Positions 11,286-24,800 are shown, counted from the stretch's first letter. The stretch is DNA of 64,000 bases from Sphagnum compactum (GCA_965153455.1 OZ234494.1:20956001-21020000), one strand, 5' to 3'. Notes: generated by a model from the sequence alone, not told the origin. Program-made: numbers and translations.

Positions 11286-14200
11286 TATGTTTTAAAATAT
11301 ATATAAACAACAAACATATTTCTCCTTTTCCAAAATACCCAAAACAAAACACCAATGTTAATTTTATCCAATTAACATCATTTTAACAATATTAAAAAAA
11401 ACACATTGGCTATACCAATAAATAAGTGTCATTTTTTTTTTCAAAATTTTTGAAAACCATGAACAAGTATCATAACCAATTTTTTTAGTTTAACATAATC
11501 CTCAAAACTAGCATGATAAGCAATGTGGGTTTGGTGAACTAGTTACTCATAATCAAACAACTACAACTACACCAAGGCTTTGAAAGCCTTTAGATTATTT
11601 TGTGCATGTGATGATTTAAAAATGCATCATTCATCAATTTCACCTATTCATTCAACCATTACAAGTTTAGATTTAATGGTTTATTCATATTATAATAAGT
11701 GAAATCCATTATTCCATTACGAAAACCCTTGACAAATCATAGAATGTAAAAAATTTTTAATGAAACAACATGACATATAATGAAATTTACAAACTTTTGT
11801 CTTTTGAAAAGATAAAATTGCTTACAACAAAATTATTATGTCCACACAAAATAATTTAATCATTGTCATTGGTAGTGTGAAATAGCGCAGAGCCCAAGTG
11901 ATCAATAATAAATAAACATAACCAAAGCTTTTACTAGACACATAAAAATCAATGATTAATCCCACCACCAAATTTTGAAATGTAATTCATGTATGCATAT
12001 CACTACACCAAACTAAAAAAAACATGTCATCACATATCATATCATCAAATCCATAGAAAAACTAAGCACATCTTGCCCTACAAAGATGTTGTTCCCTTTT
12101 CAATTTCTTGTCATGTAATGCTTGTTGATTTGTCCATTGTCTCATTCATGCCATGCTAAAAAAGAGGGGTTGATGAATGAAACATTTCTTCTACAAGCTA
12201 AATTTAGGTGAGATATACTGATATGGATAATTTAATTCCCATAATACCACCACACAAGCCAACTTTTTTGTTGAACTAATTTTGACTAATGTTTAAGCTT
12301 GCAATTTGGAAAAGTGAAATTCATCATAATTACGAAAAGAAGTTACTATCTTCTCTTGTAAATTGATGCAAGAATTCTTTTGAAGAGCTAATAATGTTTT
12401 AAACTTGTGCTCAATTTGTTGGCACAACATAACGCACTATTTGTTTGCACTTAAGTGCATAATTGTGTGATTATATAATTTATACATGATTCTTCAATTA
12501 CTTGCATATTTGAATATAAATTACTACAATGTAATTTGTGTTATTGATTTAACTTGGACAATAAAACTTCTTCAAAACTCATCAATTGCTAAAATTGAGG
12601 AAACATGACAAGATCAATTATACAAAATTACCCTTGAAGAATAAAAGGTTGTATAATCAAATCCAAGTATACAATTATTATTTGCCACATGAGAGGCAAT
12701 ACACATAGCCACAATCTAAACACATCACTCCAATTTCCACATCAATCCATAACATGGTTGAAAGCCTTTATTATCTTCAACATAAGTGTTATACTCCAAC
12801 TTGTTCAAATAAAGGAAATTAGAATCACTCTAATTCAATGTGCTAATCCCATGTTGCTTTGGAGCTTGGACTCTAAAAAGGTTCTAAAGTACTTTAAAAC
12901 ATAGTTTTTGGGTTAAGTATCGTAACTTAAAAAGAATGTTTGAAAAAGGTAAAATTAGAATGCCCTAATTCAGCACATCACTCTTGGTTCAAATCACCAT
13001 GAACATGATTAACAGAAGTGGGGAGAGTCCTTTGTTTTCCAAAATAGATGTGGCTTGTTTGTTTTGTTTTACTTTTGTAAGCTTAGGTGTCTAAGCTATG
13101 AATGGTGGTGGAATTTGGGTGCCTTGTCTGTTGTTTTTTGAGGTACAAACTAATATGTTTATCAACTTTGTTTGCTAACTCTTCATGATAGATTTGGTGG
13201 TGCTAAAGACAATTGGTGTTGTGGATTCTATTAAGGTGGGAAAGGAGTTCAAAAAGATGGATTTAAGGAGGCATAGGTTGTTCAAAAGGTATCGAAAAAG
13301 TCAAGAAGCTAAGTGTAACCTTACGTTAAGATTTGGTAGAGCAAATTGGACATGCTCTAGATATGGTGTTTGGTCAAGATGTAGATTCTATGCTGATTGT
13401 TGGGAAAAATGCCCATAGTCCTTGTCATAATCAAAATAGTCTTTAAGGTTCTCATTTTGTCTGCTACATAAACAAGTTTAGGGATTCAAAGATTTAGCCA
13501 AAAACATGAACAATGTAGTAGGAGATGGTGGAGTTGATGAAGAACTCTAAAGGATTAAGGAGCTTGTATGAGTTGGCATCATATCTTAAAGTTTTGCAAG
13601 CTTAAGAACCAGAAAATTAGGAGTGTGGGGAAATTGATGTGGGTCAAGGGAAGTGAGACTTGAATTTTTTTGGGAACTCCAAGTGGGAAAATGTTGGTAC
13701 TCCATGTCTATGGTGGGTTGTTGGGAAACTTTGGAAATTAATGGCTAAAGATGGGTGATTCAATGGGTGACAATAAATCTCTCATCAAAACTTCTGAGAA
13801 AGAACACATCTGGGCTATGGCAGTTGAAAGATCACATTCTGTTTTTGGTGGCATGTTGCAATGGGGTTGAAACAGAAATTGCAAATCTATGATGCCAAAG
13901 TAAGACTTGATAGTTCAAGAGAGGGTTTAGAGGGATCTGATCCATCAGATCCTGTAGAATTTAAGTGGTGGTCTAGTTGCAGTTTAGGAACATAGAATCT
14001 CAGTGTTGAAATTGGAGTGAGATATTTGCTCTTTGTGAGAAGCAATTGGAGTAACAAAGTGTTGCTTGAGTGAGCCCTTATGAAATTCATGACTAGACTA
14101 GATGATATGTGAGTTTTTCCTTGTCTGTCTTTTTGGCTCCGGTAAGAGAGAGCCACTCTTAGGGATATCTTTGCTGTTGTTCCTAGTATGATGCTGGTTT

Positions 14201-17200
14201 GACCCTAAGACATTAAAAACAAGTTCACATGGCTACCAGCAGTTGACTGATATTCCATTACCGTTGCAATCTAGTTGTGAATTTCACAACCCTACACACC
14301 CAACCAAAAACCCACCCAAATGAGAGAGTTTCACAAACCCTCTTATTACTGCCTACTTTCCTCTAGTAGTAACTATTGTTCAACAACAAAATCATGATGA
14401 GGAAGAGGCCTCATTTCAGCTGAATGACAAAAAGGGCTCCAGAAATAGGCAAACTTCTGTAAGAAAAAACATCATGCTGGCTTGCCAGCTGCAGATAAGT
14501 TCTCACTACATCACATACTAGCAGGCGTGGCCTGTATCCCTTTTCTGCTTCTGAAGCTGACAAAAGGCAAGAAAAACAGAACTCCAGATAAGAGTTGCCC
14601 ATGGTAGTTCCAACTTTTTTTGTCATTAGCTTAAAGTTTAGAATGTGAAATCATTCTGCTTCACAAACCACACTAATTTTACAAGCACATGGGCCAAAGT
14701 TTGTCTTTCCCTGCTTAAGCTACTTCTCGATATCTAGTCACTTTGCAAGTGGGTTATTTATTGGGTCCTAAGTCCAAACTCTGTGCATCAAGGTCCAAGC
14801 CAGTGTAATTTATGTTAATGGGTGATTTTTCTCTAAGCGGGATTGGTGCCCCAGTCCTAATTGAAGATCTGTCTAAGTTGGATAATCAAAGTTGCCCATC
14901 TGAAGGCTGTCATTTGGTGTGTCCTTCCAAAGAAGGAAGTTGTAATTTGCCACTTCCCAAGCTGGGGTCAAGGGATAAGACCCATGACTCTGGGCATAAC
15001 TGAGAATTTGGGACTTTGCCTGTCAAGAGAGGAAACACCGGCAAATGAAACATCACAAGAATTGTTGTGCTAAATTTTGCATACATGAACAAGTGAGGGA
15101 CTTGCATGGATCCCAAAACCTAATATAGTGCGTTATGAGCTTCTTCTATCTGAGTCCAAAACTTCAGTACATGCACTTTCAATATTCAGAAATTAGGTAA
15201 GAGTGTCCAGAATTCACTTTCACAGTTTTCTCAGATCTCTTTAAATGTTCCAAATAAACTTCAGATATTGTAATTTTCAATCTAAGGTTCCTCAACCTCT
15301 GCAATCTTTGATGCAGTTTGCCTTGCCAAACAAGGATCAGAATTAAATCAATATGAGAGTTGGATTGGGTTTTGCAATCATGCTTACCCTTTTTTTTTGG
15401 GTTTCATTTAGAGCACATTCCCAATCTGATGTTGATTTTATTGGTTTTTGTAATCAACATTTTTGGGAAGGTTGCAACCAGTGTTGTTCTCGTATTGAAG
15501 TTTAATCATACCAGGTGAGGTATTTGTATCATAATTAAGGAAATACTAAGGTTCAGATTATTGATATTCTTCAAACTTTTGGGCACTGGTCTGGTATGAA
15601 AAACAAAATTCGTTTCCTCTTAACATTGGGTATCTTGCTTATGATTTTGCAAAATAGTAATAGTTGTTGTTGGTTCATGGTCTGGATCTGGTAAATTGCC
15701 TTGAGTATTCAAAGGCATACATGATCTTCTACAGTTCTTAAGAAAGCAATTATCTTACATTGAAATGCTTAACAGAATATTACATGCAAGTCACAAAACT
15801 AGATTATGCACAATATCAGCATAGATATCATAGATAATACCAGAATAACACTAGTTCATACCAGGCTTCTCTTGCAAAATTCATATACATAGAAGTATTA
15901 ACTGTCAATGTGAGAGTTGAACAACATATTCAAGTGTAATAGACCAAGTTGCAAGATATTATAAAAGGGACTTTCAGGTGTAATGATTCTATAGAGAAAA
16001 ATTTAAATAGAAGGAGGATCCAAAGTCCTCAGAAAATAAGTTAGTATGATTGCAAAATTTCAGAGGACATGAAATTTAACTTTTGACCCTTTGGAGATGG
16101 AACTGGATCTGGATCTACCACTTGTCATTCACCTCTTGCTTCCTCCATACATCATGGGCCCCTTGTACCTCAAATGTACAACCTCATTGATGGGCCTGGG
16201 AAGTAAAATTTGGAGTAGCCCAAAAGGTCACACAAGTTACAACTCATGAGTCATGAAGATAGGAGTGAAGGGTGGAGCCCTTGGAGTTCCAGTCAAACCC
16301 TAATAATCACCCCCATAAGTTACGCACATCAATTAAGTGTGCATTTGTGATGGACAGAAGGACCCTTTAATGCTTTTTGTTATCATGTGCTTGCAGAGTT
16401 CACAGACAAAGGGTTGTCAGTGAATACTGCAAATTGTATGCTTACCATGATGACTCTTGTCTAGTCAGAGCATAAGCATGCATTACAGCATGTTATCAAA
16501 TCCCTGGCTGGGGGCTATGGTTCCCTCAGAAGAACATTCTTGAGAGATATGGGGTTAGGTGGACTAGATTTTGTGCTTGTTTCTTGCAAGAATGGGTTGT
16601 TTGGGGGCTGGGGGGAAGGAAGATGGTGCAACTTTTGTAATTAATTCATGAGACTCATCAGGTTTGGGTGGGCTTTCTGGTGCCAGATTTCATTCAGCAC
16701 TTGAGAAAAGCCATGTGCAAAACCACCCTTGCCAGAGTACCTATTTAGTTCAGGTGACACCAGCATTTACAACATAAAACCTGGTTGTGCAGAACTTTGA
16801 CTACATTAAACTGATGCCATGTGCCAGTCACATATAGATAATAGTAGCATCCAGATTCTAGTTGTCTGTGGTGCATGAGTCCTTTGGAAGTCCCACAGAG
16901 TAATAAACCTGATGAAATTTGTGTAGGCATAACTAAAAGACTGGACATAAGACACCATTGTCACAATAAATCCATAGTTTCCTCAAATTTAAAACTGTAA
17001 AGCTTAAACTTCTTTGCAGATCCAGGCAGCAAATCCAACTGATTTTCCACACAGAATATTGGAGAGACATGAGACATATTGATTACAACCCAGTTTATGC
17101 TCTGATGGGCAACACCTGTGCCACCATAGCTTTGCAAGTGTTTGAACTTTGAACTGAAGAGAACAGAAATGGGTTTCATAACTCACAAACCAAGATGGAA

Positions 17201-18802
17201 ACACCCAATGGTGGTTGTGGAGCTAAACACTTGTTGGGTTGCAAAACAAAAATTGAACCCAAACATCCAAATGGGTTCTCTGAAAACTGCACCCACTTTG
17301 ACTTTTGAAAGGGATTCCCAGACACCCAACTTTGGGAACATAATTTCACTCTTTGACTTTTCACAAAAAGGTTTGTTGCCTCATGGGGAGTATCATGGAT
17401 TATGGGATAAGGCTGAAAAGGCCTGCAAAAAAGCCTGTACTACAAATTGCTGACTTGTTCACTTATAAGTTACATGCACTTAAAAATTGTGTGATTATCC
17501 TGTGGACCCATTTACAGTGCTGGAGTGGCAGGAATGCAGAAGTTATACTCAAATTCTTTACTGGGAAAAAAAAGAATCTACATAACATCCCACACACAGA
17601 TGGCAGTAGCAGCATGTTCCAGCAGCAACATCCACTATTTTCAAAGCTGCTTCAAGCAGGAGCAGAGATCAGTAAAAGTATTGACTCCAGACAGTCTGGA
17701 GAGATCATGGTGGGCATACCTACCTGAACATGGTGCTAAACATGGTGTTTAACAGATGCTTAAGATGCTTAAGATGAGCAGCACTTGTTGTTACTCCAGA
17801 TGAGGTAAAGGAATGGATTAGCTAGCTAGGTATGTGAAATCAGGAGCGGGGTACAATGCCAGAGACAAGACTGCATCTCATCACATGGGTGTGTAAGTTG
17901 GGGGATTGTGGTTCAAGTCAGAGATACAAGCAAAGCACTCCATGGGATTGAGTGATGATCCTGGGAGTGAGTCTTCAGGTCCTTTTTCCCCTCAAGTGCT
18001 CACTGTGCAAAGAAAGCACTACAAATGTGTTGTGATACCATCAGCATCTAGACTGACTTTTATAGAGGGTTTCACGTGTGCCATATTAGGGTTCCCAGGC
18101 CTATTTATTCATCCTTTTACTCATCACAGATCAGTTTGTAGAGTCTAAATCAAGTGCCTCCTTAACTCCTAGTTACAAGCATGGGCCAGTTTCAAGTTTG
18201 GCCAAAGCATATGGGATAATAGTGTGGTGATATTGGGAACATTTTGAGGAACACATTGAGAACATAAAAAAAACCAAAAACAATTACTACCCCCATCCTA
18301 AACCAAAAGAGAAAATTTGGGCCCTTCTTAAGTGCATGTTGAGCCTTCTCATTGGTTGCATTAAAATTATGATCCTAAAACTATCTATCACCATTTTTGG
18401 TTTGGGCTAATAATACTTGGCCTAACAACATGGGTACCTATTGTTAGTTGTATTAATTAGTCTCCCAATGTTTGTTTTGTTTTTCTTTTGTTTTGTTGCA
18501 AGGAACCACTTTGATTGGCCCGTTCACAAAATTATTTTTGGAACATTGGACATTCCCAAAATAAAACCATCCCCTTGTGCCCACCTTTATAACTTGTGAC
18601 AATCAACTTTTGGCAAAGCTCAACTATATATCAAGATAAGTATTTCATTTAAAAATTTGTGATCACATCTGAACCCTCCCAAACCATGAGGCCACTCCTT
18701 GTGCTTTTGATGCCATCAAAAATCCCTCTATGAGGTTGTGTGTAGTTTGTCACTTTGCAAATTTTGGACCCAATGGAGCAAAAGTTATCGAATTTAGAGT
18801 TT
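11286..18802. other. Intergenic spacer, no recognised gene
   Basis: The first part (to about 12.9 kb) is AT-rich and featureless. From about 13.0 to 18.2 kb the DNA is less AT-rich and unique-looking. The plus strand at about 13340-13550 reads like an old coding segment in mixed frames (for example EQIGHALDMVFGQDVDSMLI near 13335-13400), but I cannot assign it to a family and it is interrupted by stops. No splice-consistent gene model emerged. Confidence 0.5.
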
Positions 18803-18878
18803 TTTCCACAAGAATTCTAGAGTTACACCCACTTCAACTAGAATAATATTGGGATGGGTGACCTTATATGAGGTTTAA
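18803..18878 (+). pseudogene. 5S rRNA-like relic (degenerate)
   Basis: About 75 bases align without large gaps to the middle and 3' half of plant 5S rRNA. The best-preserved part is tattgggatgggtgacctta at 18847-18866, matching the box C/loop region of 5S. The flanks (ccacaagaattctagagtta before, atatgaggttta after) line up with the matching parts of 5S mainly through C-to-T and G-to-A changes, as expected for a methylated, decaying copy. The 5' third is not recognisable. It could be a dead dispersed 5S gene or the head of a 5S-derived SINE. It cannot be a functional 5S gene. Confidence 0.5.
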
Positions 18879-20129
18879 TATGCTTGAGCTAACTATAGGG
18901 TCCACGAGTGTGGTTTGAAATGCATTTCATGTATTTGGTGCATTGCTACATAACCGAGCAAAATGAAAAAATCAACATTGTGTCACCACCTTTTGTTTAG
19001 TCCCGATATAGAATTGGGAAATTATTTTGTCATTCTAGCAAGTGTTGCGTGGTTCTCGATTTTGAAAGGAACCATTGGTTCTAGTCTTCTGTTTGATATA
19101 ATAACCTTTGGTGTAGTTTTGAGAACAAAATATTGGATCTATAAAGACTCCAATTTTGGAGACTTCCCCCCCCAAAAAAATTGAAGCCTGATTCAATTTA
19201 AAACTGATTTTGATTCCATATACATTGCATCCAACTCAAATTCATGATCTTGTTGTTCTCGGTTGATCATCTTTCAAGAAGGTAATTTGCCATCTGCATT
19301 ATTATTAGTGTCATCACATAGATCAACCTCTAATGTGACTTTGTCATTAGGATTAAATGCTTTGAAAAAGGATTTCTATTCCTTGATTCCGCAAACAATC
19401 CCCATGTTGATCGATGTTATTGGATTGTGAAATTTGCAACGACTCCATACAATTTTGCAACACAACATCTTCCTTTGCCCCCCATTCCAACACTTGAAGC
19501 ATATTGACCATATTTAGAAAGAATACCTGAAATTTTTTTTCTCTCATGGACTGCTTTTCATCTGAATGAGGCTTCACTCTACATTAACCACAACTAGGTG
19601 TAAGCACAATAAAATAGACAACTAATTTATCTTGTCAAGCTTGAATGCAAGTAGAAATAAAATTTTAATTGATTGATCAAAGACGAGGTAAATCTGGATT
19701 ATTTTATATTATTTTTAAATTTCACATTATAAAACTAAGTTGAAAGTAGATATCTAAAAATAAAATAAACTTTTGTAGTTCTTTTTTTGCAATGTTAACT
19801 TTTGTAAAATACACGTAAAATAAACTCTAACAAATACAAAATAAAACAAAATTGGATTCACGCTTCACAAATATGATTATCTTTATATTCTAACCACATA
19901 CATACATATTTAATTGATTATTTAATGTTAAAGTAGCAACAAACCTAGATTTTCTAGAATCATCTTTTGATTTTTTTTAATATTCATTTGTTTAAAAAAA
20001 TTTGGTAACTATATTCTCAATAATTTATATAAGTTCATATTTTTTTTCTATTGTACTTCCACCCTTTTGCTCCTACTTTCATGTTTATATATGCATGATA
20101 CATGATAAAATAGAAAATATTCATTTTTT

Positions 20130-20594
20130 AAATACCCGACTAAGCTTCCACTCAACCCCTATTTTGATATGGTAATCCAATCGAAGTAGATCATAAGTTT
20201 TTGTATGTATGATCATAAAGGTCATGTTAAAGTGAACTTTGTGTACATTCACCAACAACTCATTGATCTTGACCATGTTTTACATCACAACACTAGATGT
20301 GGTTTGATAAGATTCATGCCTTGTCACCAAGTACATCAACTCCAGTTCCCTAACCACTCTTGCCAATTTAACTAACACGGAGGTGCCTATATCCACAACA
20401 TTCCAAGTATGGTTATTGATGTCAATAAATAGGTGCAAGGTTTTGTTGTGGTGAATTTTTTGTATGTTGATCCTTTTAATTGCCAGATTTTCAATTGTAA
20501 ATACAACTTGAGTGGACCTTGAATCTACATCCCAATGTTTCTTCACTAGATTTTCCAAATTGTCTCTTAGACATGTTGCAGTTATATAATCCAC
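20130..20594 (-). pseudogene. Retroviral-type aspartic protease relic
   Basis: The open minus-strand frame 20594-20280 contains NVVDIGTSVLV, in which D-I-G-T-S stands where the family has the active-site D-T/S-G-A/S, followed by VVRELELMYLVTRHESYQTT. After a stop the same frame goes on with HFNMTFMIIHTKTYDLLRLD, the typical second half of the pepsin-like retropepsin fold. The protease processes the gag-pol polyprotein in active elements. The stop at 20280-20282 and the altered active-site residue argue that this copy is dead. Confidence 0.65.
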
Positions 20595-21134
20595 AACTTT
20601 ATAGATTTAACATACCTCATGGGCACATTCAAGCTCAAAGGAACCAATGAACATGTAATAAGTACATAGGTCTACATGATTAAAATCACATTAATTCCAA
20701 GTCTCACAAATTCTTGATGAATTTATATATATAACATTTGGATAAATATTGAAGTAATTTAATGAACATAAAATATCATAATTTTTTTTTTAATCATTGT
20801 AATCGATGTTTAAAAACATAGTGTCAACATACTTTTAGCATGCTTTAACATTTTTAAATGTTACTTGGACGATGCCAAGTTTCCCCCCATCAACTTGTCA
20901 TGGTTAGACCATGACTACATGTCAAGACTTTCAAGGTGCTCTAATGGCTCCTTTATTTTGAATGTACCCCCAATATTGTTGGATGTAATCTCTTGCTTGA
21001 AAAAATGATGAGTGATTCATTAATGGCATTCACATTTTTCTCAACCATTGCTTCTCCAAGTTCATCTTGTTCCTTTAATAAAATTTCATTTAACTTTTTC
21101 CAATCTTCCAAAACCTCATTTTTGCCTTAATAGC

Positions 21135-21590
21135 TATAAAGAATAAAATTTCCATACATGTGCATACAACCTTATCACACATAACTTCCTAATTTCAAGA
21201 TGAAGCTTAGCCAAAAATCTTTGTTTTAAAAAAAAAATCTTGAATTCCTTTTTTTTGAAAAGTTTTTTCATTGTCATGGTAGCATTGTACCCACTCCTTG
21301 GGTCCTTGTTAAATAGAGTCCAAGTGAACCCAAATGTCATTTTGGTCCATTGCACCAAATTTGGAAGCAATTGCACCTCTTAATTTAATTCAATTTGCAA
21401 AGGTAGGGTTCAACCTCTTCAACCAATCCTTTGTGCTTTCATAAATTCAACTTTGCAATTTTGAATAACTTGTCTTGATTGGACACCTTCATGTCTATTG
21501 CCATTGTTAGACATTCCACCCAATCATGAATGTTCTCATATTCTTTGCTCCAAATTAACTCATCCAAGCCTTTAGGTTTGGTCATGATGT
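21135..21590 (-). pseudogene. Retrotransposon gag relic
   Basis: From an ATG at 21585 the minus strand reads MTKPKGLDELIWSKEYENIH and NQDKLFKIAKLNL, stops, and continues one frame over with STKDWLKRLNPTFAN and LRGAIASKFGAMDQNDIWVH, then QGPKEWVQCYHDNEKTFQKK, and finally LHLEIRKLCVIRLYAHVWKF. These are the successive blocks of the Retrotrans_gag domain (the K-x-W-F/L-x-x-L core, the F/Y-x-x-x-Y repeat and the R-P-E-I-R-K-L-C-like block). At least two frame changes and two in-frame stops make it non-functional. Confidence 0.75.
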
Positions 21591-23898
21591 TTGGTTATTA
21601 TTTCTTTTCACAATTTATCCCAATCCTACTACTCTAAATCAAAAGCATGTGCTCTTTCACTATTATTGTGCTTCCATCTCCTTTCCCCTAACTTCAAGCA
21701 CATTTGAAATCTATTGCATTCTATCTTCAAACTATTATAAATATTGTTCTTTCTTATAAACTCCATTCACCACTCCTAGATGTAATAAGTCTAGCTTAGA
21801 ATATGAGAGATTCCCTACCTAAAAGTTCAACCTTCAAAACACAATTTCCTTATATTAATTTCCTTCCAATTCCAACTTGTGAAAGTGAGTTCCACTATCA
21901 CTTACATCAGATCATTTGTATGTAAGAATCCATATGTCCTTTAAACATGGAATTGAAATTTGTTGTTCATGAATAATTCTAAAGCACGTTAATTTTTGCA
22001 AAAAGGCCATGAAGATTGGAAGAAAAAGTTGACCTTATTAGTTTTGAGCGAGACCTACTTCCACTTCATTCATTTAAATCAAAATTGCTACACTCATATG
22101 AAATATCTCGAATTTGCAACTCCCATTGCTATATTTCCAATTGTTGTTACATTTGCATCAAAACCTACAATTTAAATCGAGGCAAATCCAATAATGCACA
22201 ACACCAAAATACCTACTACATGGTCTTTGTTTTTGTTAAAATGGAAGTTCATAAAATAAAATAAAATAAAGCTTGAACTTCATTTCCATAATCTCCTCTT
22301 TTCATGCCCATCCAATTTTCAATAGCCACTTGATTTTTTATAAAAATCCTTAGATTATTTTTTGTCAAATTTAATGCTAGCACATTCATATTCCACTTAT
22401 AAGGCCACATACAATGAATGAAACACTTTAAATCTCTATTTACTTCACTAACCTAACCATCTTTAAAAGAAAAAAAAAAGAAATATAATGAATGAATGTA
22501 ACACTTATCATTATATCTATTGCTTTACAACTTCTATCTATGGAACACATATGTTATTATGTTATGCATATTGTCATTTTGCAAACTATGAAGTTTGATT
22601 CCAACTCTTAAAGTTTTTGCCTTTTGCATTTGAAATTAAGTATTAAAACATTTTTAAGCTTTCTAGATTCCGTTTTCCTTACAACATTAATCAATAATAG
22701 ATAAATTATGAAGGAGCTTTCAGCAACAAACTCCCCTTTGTATTTTTCACATTTTCATCTTACATCTTCCACTTTCAACAATGTGCTCCAACCCCAGCAA
22801 ATGGCTTCCAAATGTGCTTATTCACCATTTCACTTTTTGACCTTCAACCTTTATAATAAATGTGAAGGTTTTCCCATCAAGGTTTTCCCTTAAAGGTTTT
22901 CCCATCAACATTGATTTGTAAACAATTCCCAATAGATTGATATCCTCTGACTTTTGCAATGATACTCCGTCATAAAATTGGTTATTAATTCATTGGACAT
23001 GCTTGAATAGACTCATGTTTTGTTTTCACATTTGTTTCCTTTCAACATATTGTCTCTCAACATAATCATAATGACAAACATGATGTAAATCATAGGACCT
23101 TTGCTACAACAACTTTGACAACCTTTCAACAAAAATTCAAAGATTTCCCATTATTTCTAACAACCCCAAGACTTAGACTTCACATAACCACAAATTGACA
23201 AAAATATTAATCATTCTTTCATTGACATGATTCTCGTCTTTCAATTAAACCATAACCCCATGACAACATCTCCCCATTTTCCTTTCCAAGCCTCACAAGA
23301 TTTGAAAATAATCCTAATTTGTCATTGTTTGCTTTAGCTCCTTCCTTTATTCATGGAAACCTGCAAAAGATGCATAGCATAATTAGATGCATTTCAACTA
23401 GTTTTTCTATTGTATTCTACATCATATTATATCATTGCATAAGTTGAAAACTCCATGACTAGAAGAATGTCATGGACACATTATCGTCTTCCATTTATTC
23501 ATAGTCTACATCCAAAACACTTATCACAACAACACCACACACAAAACATCTTGGATAAACATGATCTCCACCACAATGTTATCACCTCCAATTTTTTGTA
23601 ACAAAAGGAATCACTATTAGCATTTTGGCAATAATGCTCCATTTGCACCATTGTCCATTCCGCACCAAAACATTTCCTCATATGCATTCATTTATAAAAT
23701 CTAACAATGAACAAAAATAGAAATCTTGAAAATTTAACACCCTCAAATGCATGAGTGTAATTCCAAAGAAATGTCGCCACCCCTTTAGAGCTTGCCTTTA
23801 GTTTTGTTGAAAGGTGAAGGCTCCTTTTCATTAAAGAAATTCATTTTCACATAAACTTTGTTTGAGGTCACAAACATTGAGGGGCCATGCCTTAATAC
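21591..23898. other. Spacer upstream of the gag relic, no recognised gene
   Basis: AT-rich DNA with only short chance frames. It might include the 5' leader and LTR of the minus-strand retroelement, but I could not find a matching repeat elsewhere in the window to define an LTR. A small run of three near-identical units (aaggttttcccatca-like) lies at 22864-22909. Confidence 0.5.
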
Positions 23899-24002
23899 AT
23901 TATGAAAGGTTGGTTGTCATATCAGCTATTTAGCCAATTTGAAATTCAAATTTTCAATTCAAATTGGCTAAATAGCTAACATGACAACCAACCTTTCATA
24001 AT
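23899..24002. repeat. Near-perfect 104-bp foldback (inverted repeat)
   Basis: The left arm begins attatgaaaggttggttgtc at 23899 and its reverse complement ends at 24002. The arms are about 45-48 bp with only two mismatches, around a short AT-rich loop (about 23945-23957). Both mismatches are A versus C on the + strand, so a transcript of the minus strand would pair them as G-U. This fits a MITE-like foldback or a small-RNA hairpin. No clear target-site duplication is visible. Confidence 0.9.
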
Positions 24003-24008
24003 TGGCAG

Positions 24009-24265
24009 GAATTTTTGAGAAACATAAATTTAAAATATTAAAAATCAAGTGATTTTGTAGTTTTTGAATCTCCAAAAGTGAGAAAATACAATAAAAATAA
24101 GGATCACCATGATTCTATACTTGGTTTTCAGTGTGTAGCCAAAATATAAAATGATTATTAAAGATTTGTACTTCATATTGGGTTTATAGCTAGATTTGGC
24201 TAAATATTTCAAACGATGCTTACCACTTTTTCTATATCTTCCTATGGATGATAGCCATTTTGGTT
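24009..24265 (+). repeat. Dispersed repeat family, copy A
   Basis: This segment aligns over roughly 220 bp with 34022-34245: both share, in order, an A-rich block, (a/t)gtgagg/aaaatacaa, a tgtagcca(a) block, ggtttatagc-atatttggcta, and cctatggatgatagcca/cctagggacgatcacca followed by tttggttacaaac-like sequence. It directly follows the 104-bp foldback, whose arms contain the related sequence tatttagccaattt. Function unknown; probably an old non-autonomous element. Confidence 0.65.
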
Positions 24266-24768
24266 ACAAACAAAATTTCCTCAAAAAAAAAAAAAACATT
24301 GAAAACTTCAATTTATAAGAAGATGATGCTTGTCTGGTGACACAAAACCATAACAACATTATGAATAACTGGCCACATAACTTTGAAGAAAAATGAGAAT
24401 TTGTTTTGGCAACTTGTTACATGTCTCAATTATTCTACTAAAGTCTTGTTTTGATGGCATTCAAGGTATGCAAGCATTGAATCCTAAACCCAAAGGGCAA
24501 TGAACCCCCTTAGTTAATGCAAGGGATGGCGTGCACTTTGAGTACTTTAGAGCAGGCTCACCTACACCGCTTATTTGGTCCTCAATCGGAGTTTCTCACA
24601 TCTCACATAGAGTGTTAAGGGATTGGGAGGAACACAACGAGAGGACCAAAGTACAAAGCCAAGACAATGGCCAAAAGCATTGTTAATTTTTAATAGAGTA
24701 TTAATTGTTTCCCCAGCCTTGCCCATAAAAATGAAAGATTGAACAAGTTAATGTAGGGTTCGGGGTAC

Positions 24769-24800
24769 AGGGTTTAGGTTTAGGGTTTTAGGGTTTAGGG
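24769..24800 (+). repeat. Interstitial plant telomere-type repeat
   Basis: The tract reads agggtttaggtttagggtttt and continues agggtttaggg. That is about four units of the plant telomere repeat TTTAGGG with one G lost and one T gained. It sits far from any chromosome end seen here. A single further unit-like string (ttagggtttagggg) is near 29922-29935. Confidence 0.85.

Larger units (their letters stand above)
19190..21590 (-). mobile_element. Gypsy-like retrotransposon relic (gag and protease regions)
   Basis: Reading the minus strand from 21590 downwards gives a gag domain, then a retroviral-type aspartic protease at about 20594-20130, then an acidic linker-like frame at 19577-19353. That order (gag, then protease) and spacing fit an LTR retrotransposon of the Gypsy group. 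Reverse transcriptase, RNase H and integrase were not found in the remaining lower coordinates, and I could not identify LTRs, so the element is truncated or its 3' part has decayed beyond recognition. Stops and frame changes are frequent. Outer borders are approximate. Confidence 0.7.
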
